Positions 24,401 through 32,093 of a DNA stretch of 64,000 nucleotides are shown here, piece by piece. This DNA comes from Arsenicicoccus bolidensis DSM 15745 (GTDB lineage: Bacteria; Actinomycetota; Actinomycetes; Actinomycetales; Dermatophilaceae): assembly GCF_000426385.1 (NCBI RefSeq), contig NZ_AUFG01000012.1:1-64000 (forward strand), given 5' to 3'. Each line of letters starts with the position of its first letter. Position 1 is the stretch's first letter. The notes under the pieces were generated by a model. That model was given only the letters and a program-made list of their open reading frames with translations. It searched no databases and had not been told where the DNA came from. The position numbers were made by a program, and so were the translations under genes.

Positions 24401-24450
24401 AGGCATCAGCCTGGGGAACGAAGGCCGGTTGATGCCTCTACCGGGGGTGG
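24385..24450. repeat. Convergent-junction hairpin element, copy 2
   Basis: GGTAGAGGCATCA (24396-24408) and TGATGCCTCTACC (24430-24442) form a perfect 13-bp stem, with CCGGGGG next to the arm on each side. The first 30 bases (24385-24414) are identical to 32988-33017, about 8.6 kb away. The TAG stops of both flanking convergent genes lie at mirror positions in the stem (24398-24400, and complement of 24438-24440). Confidence 0.9.
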
Positions 24451-25070
24451 GTGCGGTAGTCGGTGGGGCCGTCGACCAGGACGCCCGCTCCCCCGGTCAG
24501 CTCGGCGACCAGCGCCGCGAGCTCGTCGCGCTCCTGCGGCTCCGCGTCGAGCCTCAGCGTCGCCCGCTCCGCGTAGTCGGTGCCGTCGACGTGCACCCCG
24601 CGCGAGCGCAGCGCCGCCTCCACGCGCCCCGCGTCCGCGTGCACGACCTCCAGCGAGAACCGTTGCGCCAGACGGCGCTCCAGCACCTGCGCGGCATCGC
24701 ACGCGGCGCGCACACTGTCGCCATACGCCCGGATCAGCCCACCGGTCCCGAGCAGCGTCCCCCCGAACCACCGCGTGACCACGCACACCACGTCGCTCAG
24801 CCCGCGGCCGCGCAGGACCTCGAGCATCGGCGCCCCCGCCGTCCCCGCCGGCTCGCCGTCGTCGGACGACCGCTCCGTCATCGCCTCCGGCCCCAGCACG
24901 AACGCCGAGCAGTGGTGCCGAGCGTCCCAGTGCGCCCTGCGGGCCGCCTCCACCACGGCCCGGGCCGCCGCCTCGTCCTCGACCCGCTCCAGCCGCGCCA
25001 GGAACCGCGAGCGCCGCACCTCGATCTCGACGTCGACGGGCGACGCGACGGTCAGGTAGGACTGGGGCAC
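24438..25070 (-). CDS. YigZ/IMPACT family protein
   Basis: A 210-residue protein with the UPF0029/IMPACT N-terminal domain (SRFLARLERVEDEAAARAVVEAAR; HHCSAFVLG; SSDDGEPAGTAGAPMLEVL; VVTRWFGGTLLGTGGLIRAYGDSV) and a C-terminal DUF1949 domain. Homologues bind ribosomes or act on proteins, and the function is unclear. The GTG start at 25070 has GGAGG eight bases upstream, overriding other candidates. The stop lies inside the hairpin element. Confidence 0.9.
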   Translation of the reverse strand: MPQSYLTVASPVDVEIEVRRSRFLARLERVEDEAAARAVVEAARRAHWDARHHCSAFVLGPEAMTERSSDDGEPAGTAGAPMLEVLRGRGLSDVVCVVTRWFGGTLLGTGGLIRAYGDSVRAACDAAQVLERRLAQRFSLEVVHADAGRVEAALRSRGVHVDGTDYAERATLRLDAEPQERDELAALVAELTGGAGVLVDGPTDYRTHPR

Positions 25071-25085
25071 CAGGCCATCCTCCCC

Positions 25086-25098
25086 TAGGCTCGACGGG
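25086..25098 (+). promoter_or_regulatory. Leaderless -10 box for the Gfo/Idh/MocA gene
   Basis: TAGGCT (25086-25091) lies seven bases before GTG 25099. The divergent yigZ-like gene has its own Shine-Dalgarno (GGAGG) in the same 28-bp gap, so the gap serves both directions. Confidence 0.5.
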
Positions 25099-26151
25099 GT
25101 GAGCGACCTCCCTGTCCCCCTGCCCACCACGCTGCCCGACAGCCGCGTCCCCGACCCCCGTGAGGCTCCCCCGCTGCGGTGGGGCGTGATCGGGCCCGGC
25201 GGCATCGCGCGGGCGTTCGCCGACGGGCTGCACACGCACACGCGCAGCCGCGTCGTCGCCGTCGGGTCGCGGTCCCTGGACCGCGCCGAGGCCTTCGCGC
25301 GCGAGGTGGGGGGCGCGACGGCATACGGCTCGTATGCCGAGCTCGTCGCGGACCCCCAGGTCGACGCGGTCTATGTGGCCTCGCCGCACAGCGAGCACCG
25401 CGAGCACGCGCTGCTGGCCATCGCCGCGGGACGCCACGTGCTGGTGGAGAAGGCCTTCACGCGCACGGCGGCCGAGGCGCAGGAGGTCGTCGACGCCGCC
25501 CGCGCCGCCGACGTGACGTGCATGGAGGCGATGTGGACGCGCTACCTGCCGCAGAGCGACGTGATCCGACAGCTCGTCGCCGACGGGGTGCTGGGCGAGC
25601 TCGAGACGGTGCTCGCCGACCACGGGCAGTGGTTCGCCGAGGACCGGTCCTTCCGGCTGTTCGCGCCGGAGCTGGCGGGCGGGTCCCTGCTCGACCTGGG
25701 CATCTATCCCGTGTCCTTCGCCTGCGGCGTGCTCGGTATGCCGCAGCGGGTCACCGCCGTCGGCACCACGGCCTTCACCGGGGTGGAGGCGCAGGCGTCG
25801 ATGATCCTGTCGGACTTCGCGGCGGCGCCCAGGGCGCACGCGGTGCTGACGACGACGCTGGCCGCCAAGACCCCCACCATCGCCTCCATCTCGGGGTCGC
25901 TGGCGCGCGTCGAGCTGGACGGCGACTTCTACCAGCCCGGTCGGGTGCGGCTGGTGTCGCGCTCCGGCGAGGTGGTCGAGGGCCCGGAGCCGGTCGTGCA
26001 CGGGCACCGGGGGCTGTGCTACGAGGCGGCCTACCTGGCGCGGCTGGTCGCGGAGGGGCGACGCGAGTCGGAGCTGCTGCCCCTGGACGAGACGGTCGCG
26101 ATCATGGGGCTGCTCGACGAGGCGCGGCGGCAGATCGGCGTGCCTCTGTGA
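25099..26151 (+). CDS. Gfo/Idh/MocA family oxidoreductase
   Basis: A 350-residue NAD(P)-dependent dehydrogenase. The N-terminal Rossmann fold (WGVIGPGGIARAFADGL, residues about 28-45) leads to the EKAFTRT motif (the EKP-like signature, with Ala for Pro) and then the C-terminal alpha/beta domain (GGSLLDLGIYPVSFACGVLG). Related enzymes oxidise sugars, inositols or trans-dihydrodiols. The substrate is unknown and no sugar operon is attached. It ends 17 bp before the convergent transporter stop, with a remnant of the hairpin element between. Confidence 0.88.
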   Translation: MSDLPVPLPTTLPDSRVPDPREAPPLRWGVIGPGGIARAFADGLHTHTRSRVVAVGSRSLDRAEAFAREVGGATAYGSYAELVADPQVDAVYVASPHSEHREHALLAIAAGRHVLVEKAFTRTAAEAQEVVDAARAADVTCMEAMWTRYLPQSDVIRQLVADGVLGELETVLADHGQWFAEDRSFRLFAPELAGGSLLDLGIYPVSFACGVLGMPQRVTAVGTTAFTGVEAQASMILSDFAAAPRAHAVLTTTLAAKTPTIASISGSLARVELDGDFYQPGRVRLVSRSGEVVEGPEPVVHGHRGLCYEAAYLARLVAEGRRESELLPLDETVAIMGLLDEARRQIGVPL

Positions 26152-26155
26152 GATC

Positions 26156-26169
26156 AGCTGAGGTAGGTC
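26156..26169. repeat. Remnant half of the convergent-junction element
   Basis: AGCTGAGGTAGGTC matches the right end (ACCTGAGGTAGGTC) of the full elements at 6.8 and 33.1 kb at all but one base. It lies exactly in the 17-bp gap between two convergent genes. It is too short alone to form the long stem. Confidence 0.5.
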
Positions 26170-27565
26170 AGAGCTCCTCGAGCTCCTTGCCGCGCAGCTC
26201 GGGCAGGCCGAGGGCCGAGAACGCCGCGATCGCGAACGCCACCGCGAAGGTCGTGAACACCAGGCCCGTCCCCCCGGCCGCCTTGAGCGGCGGCACGGCC
26301 AGCGGCGCCAGGATCGAGGCGATGCGCCCGAACCCCGCCGACGCCCCGGACCCGGTCCCCCGCATGACGGTGGGGTAGATCTCGGGGGTGACGGCATACA
26401 GTGCACCCCAGGCACCGAGGTTGAAGAAGCTGAGCGCGCACCCAGCGGCGAGGATCGCCGGCACCGACGAGGCCATCCCGAACGCCCCGGCGGCGCAGGC
26501 CGACCCGATCAGGAAGGTCGTGAGCGTCGCGCGGCGCCCCCACGCCTCGATCAGCCAGGCCGAGACGGCATAGCCGGGGAGCTGGGCGAGGGTGATCCAC
26601 AGGGTGTACTCGAAGGACTTGACCATGTCGAAGCCCTGGGCGAACAGGAGCGAGGGCAGCCAGATGAACGCGCCGTAGTAGGAGAAGTTGACGCAGAACC
26701 ACACGACCCACAGCGACGCCGTGCGGAGCCGGTAGCGCGAGCTCCACAGCCCGGGCACCGGCCCGGTCGGCGGGACGGGGGCGTCGATGGCGGCGTCCGG
26801 CGCGTGGTCGGGGGCGGGCACCCCCGCCGGCTCCTCGAAGCTGCGGACCGCGGACTCCGCCTCGGCATACCGGCCCTTGGACTCCAGGAAGCGCACCGAC
26901 TCCGGCAGGGTGGCGCGCACGACCAGGGCATAGAGCGCCGGCACGACGCCCAGCGCCATCGCCCACCGCCACCCGTCGGCGCTGCCGGGGATGACGAAGT
27001 AGCCGATGAGCGCCGCCAGGATCCACCCGATCGCCCAGAAGGACTCGAGGCCGACGACGACGCGGCCGCGGATGTGCGCCGGGGAGTACTCGCTGATCAG
27101 GGTGGACGCGACGGGAAGCTCAGACCCGAGGCCCAGCCCGACGACGAACCGCAGCGCCATCAGGACCGCCACGCTGCCGGCCAGCGCCGACGCGCCCGTG
27201 GCGAGGCCGTAGACGAGCAGGGTCAGCGCGAACACCTGGCGCCGCCCGATCCGGTCGGCCAGCAGGCCACCGAGGGTCGCCCCCACCGCCATGCCGAGCG
27301 AGCCGATCGAGGCGATCCAGGACACCTCGGTCGGCGTGAGCTGCCACTGGCGGGCCAGCGCGGTCAGGACGAACGAGATGAGGCCGACGTCCATCGCGTC
27401 GAGCGCCCAGCCGACGCCGGAGCCCGCGAGCAGACGGCGGTGCTTGCTCGTGAACGGCAGGCGGTCGAGCCGCTCGGTGCGGGTGAGGTGGCGGTCGAGG
27501 CCGGTGGAGCCCCGGGGGGCGCTGGGGCCGGTCGGGCCGAGGGGGCCGGTCGAGGTGGCGGGCAT
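26168..27565 (-). CDS. MFS transporter, NiaP-like
   Basis: A 465-residue, 12-helix major facilitator protein. Helix 1 and the following loop (GWALDAMDVGLISFVLTAL...GSLGMAVGATLGGLLADRIGRRQVF) strongly recall niacin transporter NiaP, which belongs to the sugar-porter-like MFS. The helix 4-5 signature (RFVVGLGLGSELPVASTLISEY) is also present. A cytoplasmic loop between helices 6 and 7 is enlarged. The start is ATG 27565, with AGGAG at good spacing. Niacin as substrate is by family resemblance; other aromatic or carboxylic acids are possible. The 200 bp upstream contain an AT-rich palindrome. Confidence 0.82.
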   Translation of the reverse strand: MPATSTGPLGPTGPSAPRGSTGLDRHLTRTERLDRLPFTSKHRRLLAGSGVGWALDAMDVGLISFVLTALARQWQLTPTEVSWIASIGSLGMAVGATLGGLLADRIGRRQVFALTLLVYGLATGASALAGSVAVLMALRFVVGLGLGSELPVASTLISEYSPAHIRGRVVVGLESFWAIGWILAALIGYFVIPGSADGWRWAMALGVVPALYALVVRATLPESVRFLESKGRYAEAESAVRSFEEPAGVPAPDHAPDAAIDAPVPPTGPVPGLWSSRYRLRTASLWVVWFCVNFSYYGAFIWLPSLLFAQGFDMVKSFEYTLWITLAQLPGYAVSAWLIEAWGRRATLTTFLIGSACAAGAFGMASSVPAILAAGCALSFFNLGAWGALYAVTPEIYPTVMRGTGSGASAGFGRIASILAPLAVPPLKAAGGTGLVFTTFAVAFAIAAFSALGLPELRGKELEEL

Positions 27566-27675
27566 GGCTGGCTCCTGGGGGGGCGAGACAGGGTGGAGCG
27601 AGCGGGTCGGACGACGGATCAGGCCGTATGACGGACGCCGCACCCGGGACGCGAGGGCAGGCTAGGCGCCTGTTG

Positions 27676-27690
27676 TGCTCACTATAAGCA
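27676..27690. promoter_or_regulatory. Palindrome TGCTnAnnnTnAGCA upstream of the NiaP-like gene
   Basis: TGCTCACTATAAGCA is symmetric at 5 of 7 position pairs and sits in the most AT-rich stretch of this interval (27671-27694), about 110 bp before the transporter start. It could be an operator and/or hold the promoter. No known niacin regulator site is matched with confidence. Confidence 0.4.
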
Positions 27691-27729
27691 TTAATGGCGC
27701 GGCGTGATTCCCCGACCCCGCAGGTTCAC

Positions 27730-27760
27730 CCGGACGTGCTCAGGAGCCGCGCACGTCCGG
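27730..27760 (-). terminator. Malic enzyme terminator hairpin
   Basis: CCGGACGTGC (27730-27739) and GCACGTCCGG (27751-27760) form a perfect 10-bp stem with an 11-base loop, 20 bp after the malic enzyme stop on the minus strand. Confidence 0.7.
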
Positions 27761-27779
27761 GCGTCAGGACGGGCGCCGG

Positions 27780-29495
27780 TCAGACCACCTCGAGGTCCGG
27801 ATAGACCGGGTGCCACATGCGCTGGTAGACCGCCTGGACGGGCTCGTCGACCTCGACCGTCGCGAGCCCCTCCTCCTGGGCCGCCTTGACGACCGCGAGC
27901 GCGACCGTCGCGGAGACGTAGCGCAGCTGCGTGATCGAGGGCAGCAACGACATCTCGGGACGCGTGACCTGGCTGATCCCGGCGATGGCCTCCGAGGCCG
28001 CCGCGATCATGCCGTCCGAGACCCGCGAGGCCCCGCACACCGCGACGCCGAGCCCGAGGCCGGGGAACACGAGCGCGTTGTTGGCCTGCGCGATCTCGTA
28101 GGTGCGCTGGTGGAAGGTGACGGGGGCGAACGGCGACCCGGTCGCGATCATCGCCTTGCCGTGCGTCCAGTCGACGATGCGCTCCGGGATGCCCTCGGAC
28201 AGGCTCGTCGGGTTGGACAGCGGCATGATGATCGGGTTGCGGGTGTGCGCGGCCATGTCCCGGACGATCGCCTCGGTGAAGGTGCCTGGCTGGCCGGACG
28301 TGCCGATGAGGATCGTGGGGTGGGTGTTGCGGACGACGTCGGCCAGCCCGATCCGGCCCGCGACGTCGAGCCGCCAGCCCTGCACGTCAGCGTCGGTGCG
28401 GGCGTAGGGCTTCTGGAACGGCCGGACCCGGTCGCCGAGCGCCTCGGTGATCAGGCCCCGCGACCCCAGGCACCAGAACCGCGCGTTGGCCTCCTCCGGC
28501 GACGCCCCCTCGCGGATCATGATGTCGCGCAGCAGGTTGGCGATGCCGACGCCGGCGGTGCCGGCGCCGTGCACGACGATGCGCTGGTCGCTCATCCGCT
28601 CGCCCGTGGCCTTGACACCGGCGAGGGCCGCGGCGGCCACGACGGCGGCCGTGCCCTGCACGTCGTCGTTGAAGGTGCAGATGTCGTGGCGGTACTTCTC
28701 GAGGATACGGTGCGCGTTGCTCGCGCCGAAGTCCTCCCAGTGCAGCATGGCCTTGGGGTAGAGCCGGGTCGTGACCTCGACGAACTTGTCGATGAACGCG
28801 TCGTAGCGCTCGCCGCGCACCCGAGCGTGCCGCACGCCGAGGTAGAGCTCGTCGTTGAGCAGGGCGAGGTTGTCGGTGCCGACGTCGAGCACGACCGGGA
28901 TGGCCCGGCGCGGGTGGATGCCGGCGGCCGCGGTGTAGACGGAGAGCTTGCCGATGGCGATCTGCACGCCACCCACGCCCTGGTCACCGATGCCGAGGAT
29001 GCCCTCGGAGTCCGTGGCGACGACGAGGTCGACGTCCTCCGGCTCGAGGCCGTAGTTGAGGAAGGCGTTCTCGATGCCGTCCGGGTCGTCGATCGATAGG
29101 AAGACGCCGCGCGGGCGGGAGTACCAGTGCGAGTAGCGCTGGATCGCCTCGCCGATCGTCGGCGTGTAGACGATCGGCAGCATCTCCTCGAGGTGCTCGG
29201 CCAGCAGGCGGTAGAAGAGCACCTCGTTGCGGTCGCGCATGGCCGACAGGTAGACGTTCTTGGACAGCGCGTCCGGCTGCTCGCGGAACTGCTGGTAGAC
29301 CCGCGAGATCTGCCCCTCGATGGGCACGATGCCGCTCGGCATGAGGCCGTTGAGCCGCAGCGAGTCCCGCTCGGCCTTGGTGAACGCGGTGCCGCGGTTG
29401 ATCAGGGGGATGGCCAGGACGTCGTTGCCCCGCACGCGGACACGGACCGTGGTGCCGGTGGGGGTGGACTCGAACTCGAAGGGGCGACTCGACAT
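27780..29495 (-). CDS. NAD-dependent malic enzyme
   Basis: A 571-residue, large-type malic enzyme, which oxidatively decarboxylates malate to pyruvate in the cytoplasm. Conserved are the substrate domain with YTPTIGEAIQ and GLGDQG-like GIGDQGVGGVQIAIGKLSVY, the metal-binding LHWEDFGASNAHRIL and TFNDDVQGTAAV, and the Rossmann motif VVHGAGTAGVGIANLL. It is close in size and motifs to MaeA/SfcA. The NAD preference is inferred from this class. The ATG at 29495 is preceded by TAGGCT seven bases away, implying a leaderless message. Confidence 0.95.
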   Translation of the reverse strand: MSSRPFEFESTPTGTTVRVRVRGNDVLAIPLINRGTAFTKAERDSLRLNGLMPSGIVPIEGQISRVYQQFREQPDALSKNVYLSAMRDRNEVLFYRLLAEHLEEMLPIVYTPTIGEAIQRYSHWYSRPRGVFLSIDDPDGIENAFLNYGLEPEDVDLVVATDSEGILGIGDQGVGGVQIAIGKLSVYTAAAGIHPRRAIPVVLDVGTDNLALLNDELYLGVRHARVRGERYDAFIDKFVEVTTRLYPKAMLHWEDFGASNAHRILEKYRHDICTFNDDVQGTAAVVAAAALAGVKATGERMSDQRIVVHGAGTAGVGIANLLRDIMIREGASPEEANARFWCLGSRGLITEALGDRVRPFQKPYARTDADVQGWRLDVAGRIGLADVVRNTHPTILIGTSGQPGTFTEAIVRDMAAHTRNPIIMPLSNPTSLSEGIPERIVDWTHGKAMIATGSPFAPVTFHQRTYEIAQANNALVFPGLGLGVAVCGASRVSDGMIAAASEAIAGISQVTRPEMSLLPSITQLRYVSATVALAVVKAAQEEGLATVEVDEPVQAVYQRMWHPVYPDLEVV

Positions 29496-29508
29496 GGCCC
29501 CCAGCCTA
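29496..29508 (-). promoter_or_regulatory. Leaderless -10 box for the malic enzyme
   Basis: TAGGCT (complement of 29503-29508) is seven bases before the ATG at 29495. Confidence 0.5.
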
Positions 29509-29524
29509 GAGCCGATGGGCCTGG

Positions 29525-30289
29525 TCACCGCCCTCGGAGCTGGCGCACGAGCCGCTCGGGCGCGCCGATCATGGCCGGGCCGTACCACGTGAGCGAGCGG
29601 CCGTCGACGAGCGCGCTCGGGAGGGGGTCGAAGGCCTCCGGGCCGTCGTCGTCGGTGAACCGGTAGGGCTCGTCCGGCAGGATCGCCAGGTCCGCGCCGG
29701 GCAGCTCGTCCAGCGGCACCGCGGGATAGCGCTCGTCGTGCCCCCGCAGCACGTTGTCCACGCCGAGCCGGCGCAGCACGTCCCCGGCATAGGTGTCCTG
29801 GCCGACGAACATCCACGGACGACGCCAGATCGGTATGACGGCGCGCACCCTCCTCGCGGGGTCGACGCGCGTCGGCGCGGCCCAGGCGTCGTGCGCGTCG
29901 TCCAGCCAGCTGGGCGGCGGCACCTCGAGGGCGTCTATCAGGCGCGCCATGGAGCGCAGCGCCCCGTCGACCGTGCGGATCTGCGTGGTCCACACCGGGA
30001 TCCCCGCGTCGCGCAGCGCGGCGAGGTCCGCGGGGCGGTTCTCCTCGTCCTCGGCGACGACCAGGTCGGGGCGCAGCGCGACGATCGCGTCGAGGTCGGG
30101 GTTCTTGGTGCCCCGCACCCGCGTGACGTCGAGGTCGGCGGGGTGCGTGCACCAGTCGGTGGCGCCGACGAGCGCGTCGGGGGCGCTCCAGGCGACGGCC
30201 TCGGTCAGGGACGGCACGAGGCTGACGACGCGCCGCGGCGTCCCGTCGATGACGACGGACAGGCCGAGGTCGTCGAGGTAGCGCGTCAT
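29525..30289 (-). CDS. Helical-backbone metal receptor (BtuF-like), cytoplasmic form
   Basis: A 254-residue protein of the periplasmic-binding TroA/BtuF superfamily: RVVSLVPSLTEAVAW..., RPDLVVAEDEENRPADL, and a long connecting helix (DGALRSMARLIDALE). It lacks a signal peptide or lipobox, so it is probably cytoplasmic, unlike true cobalamin-binding BtuF. This signal-less helical backbone metal receptor form is common in actinomycetes and uncharacterised. ATG 30289 overlaps the stop of the CoA-transferase-like gene (ATGA), so the two are coupled. Confidence 0.82.
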   Translation of the reverse strand: MTRYLDDLGLSVVIDGTPRRVVSLVPSLTEAVAWSAPDALVGATDWCTHPADLDVTRVRGTKNPDLDAIVALRPDLVVAEDEENRPADLAALRDAGIPVWTTQIRTVDGALRSMARLIDALEVPPPSWLDDAHDAWAAPTRVDPARRVRAVIPIWRRPWMFVGQDTYAGDVLRRLGVDNVLRGHDERYPAVPLDELPGADLAILPDEPYRFTDDDGPEAFDPLPSALVDGRSLTWYGPAMIGAPERLVRQLRGR

Positions 30290-31173
30290 GCCGTCACCTC
30301 GTGCTCGTCCTCGTGCTCGTGCTCGTGCTCGCAGGCGGGGTCCCGCTCGGGCTCCCGCACGGCCGCCAGCGGCACGTCGTGCTCCTCGCCCCAGGCCTCC
30401 CACTCGTCCGGCGAGCGCCCGGCGAGCGTCGCGGCGATCTGCGCGTGGTCCGCCCCGAGCAGCTCCTCGGCCCTCGCCCAGAAGTGCGGCTCCAGGGCGG
30501 CCAGCGCGACGTGGCCCCCGCGAGCGGCATACAGGCCGTATCCCGCGAAGCCGCCCCCCAGCAGGGAGCCGGGCGTGGTCATCCCGCGGCGCACCGGCGC
30601 CCCGAGGTCGTCGGCGCAGTCGCCCAGCCCCACCTCGCGCAGGGTCCCCTCCCCCGTCCGCTCCCGCAGCAGCAGCCCGGCCAGGGTCTCGCTGACGGCC
30701 CGCTCCGCGCCCGCGAGGTCAGCGGCCAGCGTGCGCGGGGCGGCCGGAGGGGCGAGGATCCCGGCGGCGGCCTGGTAGGTGAGGTCGTGACCGGGCACGT
30801 CGGCGCGCTCCCCGGCCCGCCCCACGATCGAGGTGTGGACCAGTCGCGGGAAGGCCTCGTGCAGGTGCGGCCAGTCGAACCCGAGCCGGGCCAGGGCCGC
30901 CGGCCGGGTGGCCGTGACCAGCACGTCTGCGCCGGCGAGCAGCTCGTCCAGCTCACGCCGGCCGCCGGGATCCTTGAGGTCGAGCCGCAGCACCTCGAGA
31001 CGGCGGCTCAGCTCGGCATACCACCCCGGCGCGTAGCGCTCGAGGGGGTCACCGGCGGGAGGCTGCACCACGGTCCCCCGCGCGCCCAGGTCGACCAGGC
31101 GCGCCACGGCGACCGGGCCGGGCACGTTGACGGCCAGGGAGACGACGACGACCCCCGACAGCGGTTGGGACAT
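30286..31173 (-). CDS. CoA-transferase family III (CaiB/BaiF-like), short, with His/Glu tail
   Basis: A 295-residue class III CoA-transferase or alpha-methylacyl-CoA racemase-like protein (typical length 350-420). N-terminal features are VVVSLAVNVPGPVAVARL and DLGARGTVVQPPAGDPLERY. The catalytic Asp should be in PGHDLTYQAAAG. The C-terminal region is short and ends in a run of HEHEHEDEHE (about residues 283-292), a likely metal-binding or disordered tail. It is upstream of, and coupled to, the metal-receptor gene. The substrate is unknown. Confidence 0.8.
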   Translation of the reverse strand: MSQPLSGVVVVSLAVNVPGPVAVARLVDLGARGTVVQPPAGDPLERYAPGWYAELSRRLEVLRLDLKDPGGRRELDELLAGADVLVTATRPAALARLGFDWPHLHEAFPRLVHTSIVGRAGERADVPGHDLTYQAAAGILAPPAAPRTLAADLAGAERAVSETLAGLLLRERTGEGTLREVGLGDCADDLGAPVRRGMTTPGSLLGGGFAGYGLYAARGGHVALAALEPHFWARAEELLGADHAQIAATLAGRSPDEWEAWGEEHDVPLAAVREPERDPACEHEHEHEDEHEVTA

Positions 31174-31255
31174 GACCCCATCTCACCTGGTCAGGGGGCG
31201 GACCGCCACCGGTGACCGGACGTGCGCCACCGGATCCCCCGACCGGACGCAGCAG

Positions 31256-31287
31256 AACGGCCCAGGACGTGGAGATCCTGGGCCGTT
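31256..31287 (-). terminator. tRNA-Tyr terminator hairpin
   Basis: AACGGCCCAGGA (31256-31267) and TCCTGGGCCGTT (31276-31287) make a perfect 12-bp stem with an 8-base loop, 19 bp beyond the 3' end of tRNA-Tyr. Confidence 0.8.
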
Positions 31288-31306
31288 CCTGTGCAGCGTG
31301 ACACTG

Positions 31307-31390
31307 TGGTGGCGGGTGAAGGATTCGAACCTTCGTAGCTTTCGCGATGGATTTACAGTCCACTCCCATTGGCCGCTCGGGCAACCCGCC
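31307..31390 (-). tRNA. tRNA-Tyr (GTA anticodon)
   Basis: An 84-nt class II tRNA with a long variable arm, on the minus strand. The acceptor stem is GGCGGGT/ACCCGCC, the anticodon loop is CTGTAAA (GTA), the T-loop is TTCGAAT, and CCA is encoded (complement of 31307-31309). Confidence 0.96.
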
Positions 31391-31537
31391 ATGGTGCGTC
31401 GGAAAGCATAGCAACGACGAGCAGGTATGCCGAATCCGCGATCAGCGCGGTGGCGAGCGGGAGGCGGCGGTCCGCCATACGGCCCGATGTTTGGGAGACT
31501 GGGCGTCAGCACCCACCGGACACCCGAGGAGGACTCC

Positions 31538-32035
31538 ATGGCGGACAGCTCGTTCGACATCGTCAGCAAGGTCGACAAGCAGGAGGTCGACAACGCGCTC
31601 AACCAGGCGTCCAAGGAGGTGTCGCAGCGCTACGACTTCAAGGGCGTGGGCGCGTCCATCGAGTGGAGCGGCGACAACGTCCTGATCAAGGCCAACACCC
31701 CCGAGCGCTGCGCCGCCGTCCTCGACGTCTTCGAGACCAAGCTGGTGCGCCGCGGCGTCTCGCTCAAGTCCTTCGACTTCGGCGAGGACAAGGAGGCCAA
31801 GCCGTCGGGCAAGGAGTACCGCCTCGAGGGGGCCATGCGCGACGGCATCACGCAGGACAACGCCAAGAAGATCTCCAAGCTCATCCGCGACGAAGGCCCC
31901 AAGTCGGTCAAGGCGCAGATCCAGGGCGACGAGCTGCGGGTCTCGTCCAAGTCCCGCGACGACCTGCAGGCCGTCCAGCAGCTGGTGAGGGAGGCCGACC
32001 TCGACTTCGCGGTGCAGTTCACCAACCGCCGCTGA
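31538..32035 (+). CDS. YajQ family nucleotide-binding protein
   Basis: A 165-residue UPF0234/YajQ protein: [25 protein letters not shown], and a second ferredoxin-like half ([23 protein letters not shown]). Members bind RNA or nucleotides; in Xanthomonas one binds cyclic di-GMP. No signalling role is implied here. ATG 31538 has GAGGAGG upstream. Single gene. Confidence 0.95.
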   Translation: MADSSFDIVSKVDKQEVDNALNQASKEVSQRYDFKGVGASIEWSGDNVLIKANTPERCAAVLDVFETKLVRRGVSLKSFDFGEDKEAKPSGKEYRLEGAMRDGITQDNAKKISKLIRDEGPKSVKAQIQGDELRVSSKSRDDLQAVQQLVREADLDFAVQFTNRR

Positions 32036-32058
32036 GCCGAGCACCGAGACGCACGCCC

Positions 32059-32093
32059 GCACCCCGGCAGCGCTGGATAGCCTGCCGGGGTGC
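32059..32093 (+). promoter_or_regulatory. Hairpin spanning the AEC gene promoter and start codon
   Basis: GCACCCCGGCA (32059-32069) and TGCCGGGGTGC (32083-32093) form a perfect 11-bp stem. The right arm includes the last base of the TAGCCT -10 box (32078-32083), the whole spacer, and the GTG start at 32090. It could be the yajQ terminator, an operator for the next gene, or both. The left arm lies upstream of the -10, so the full stem would not form in a leaderless AEC transcript. Confidence 0.6.
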
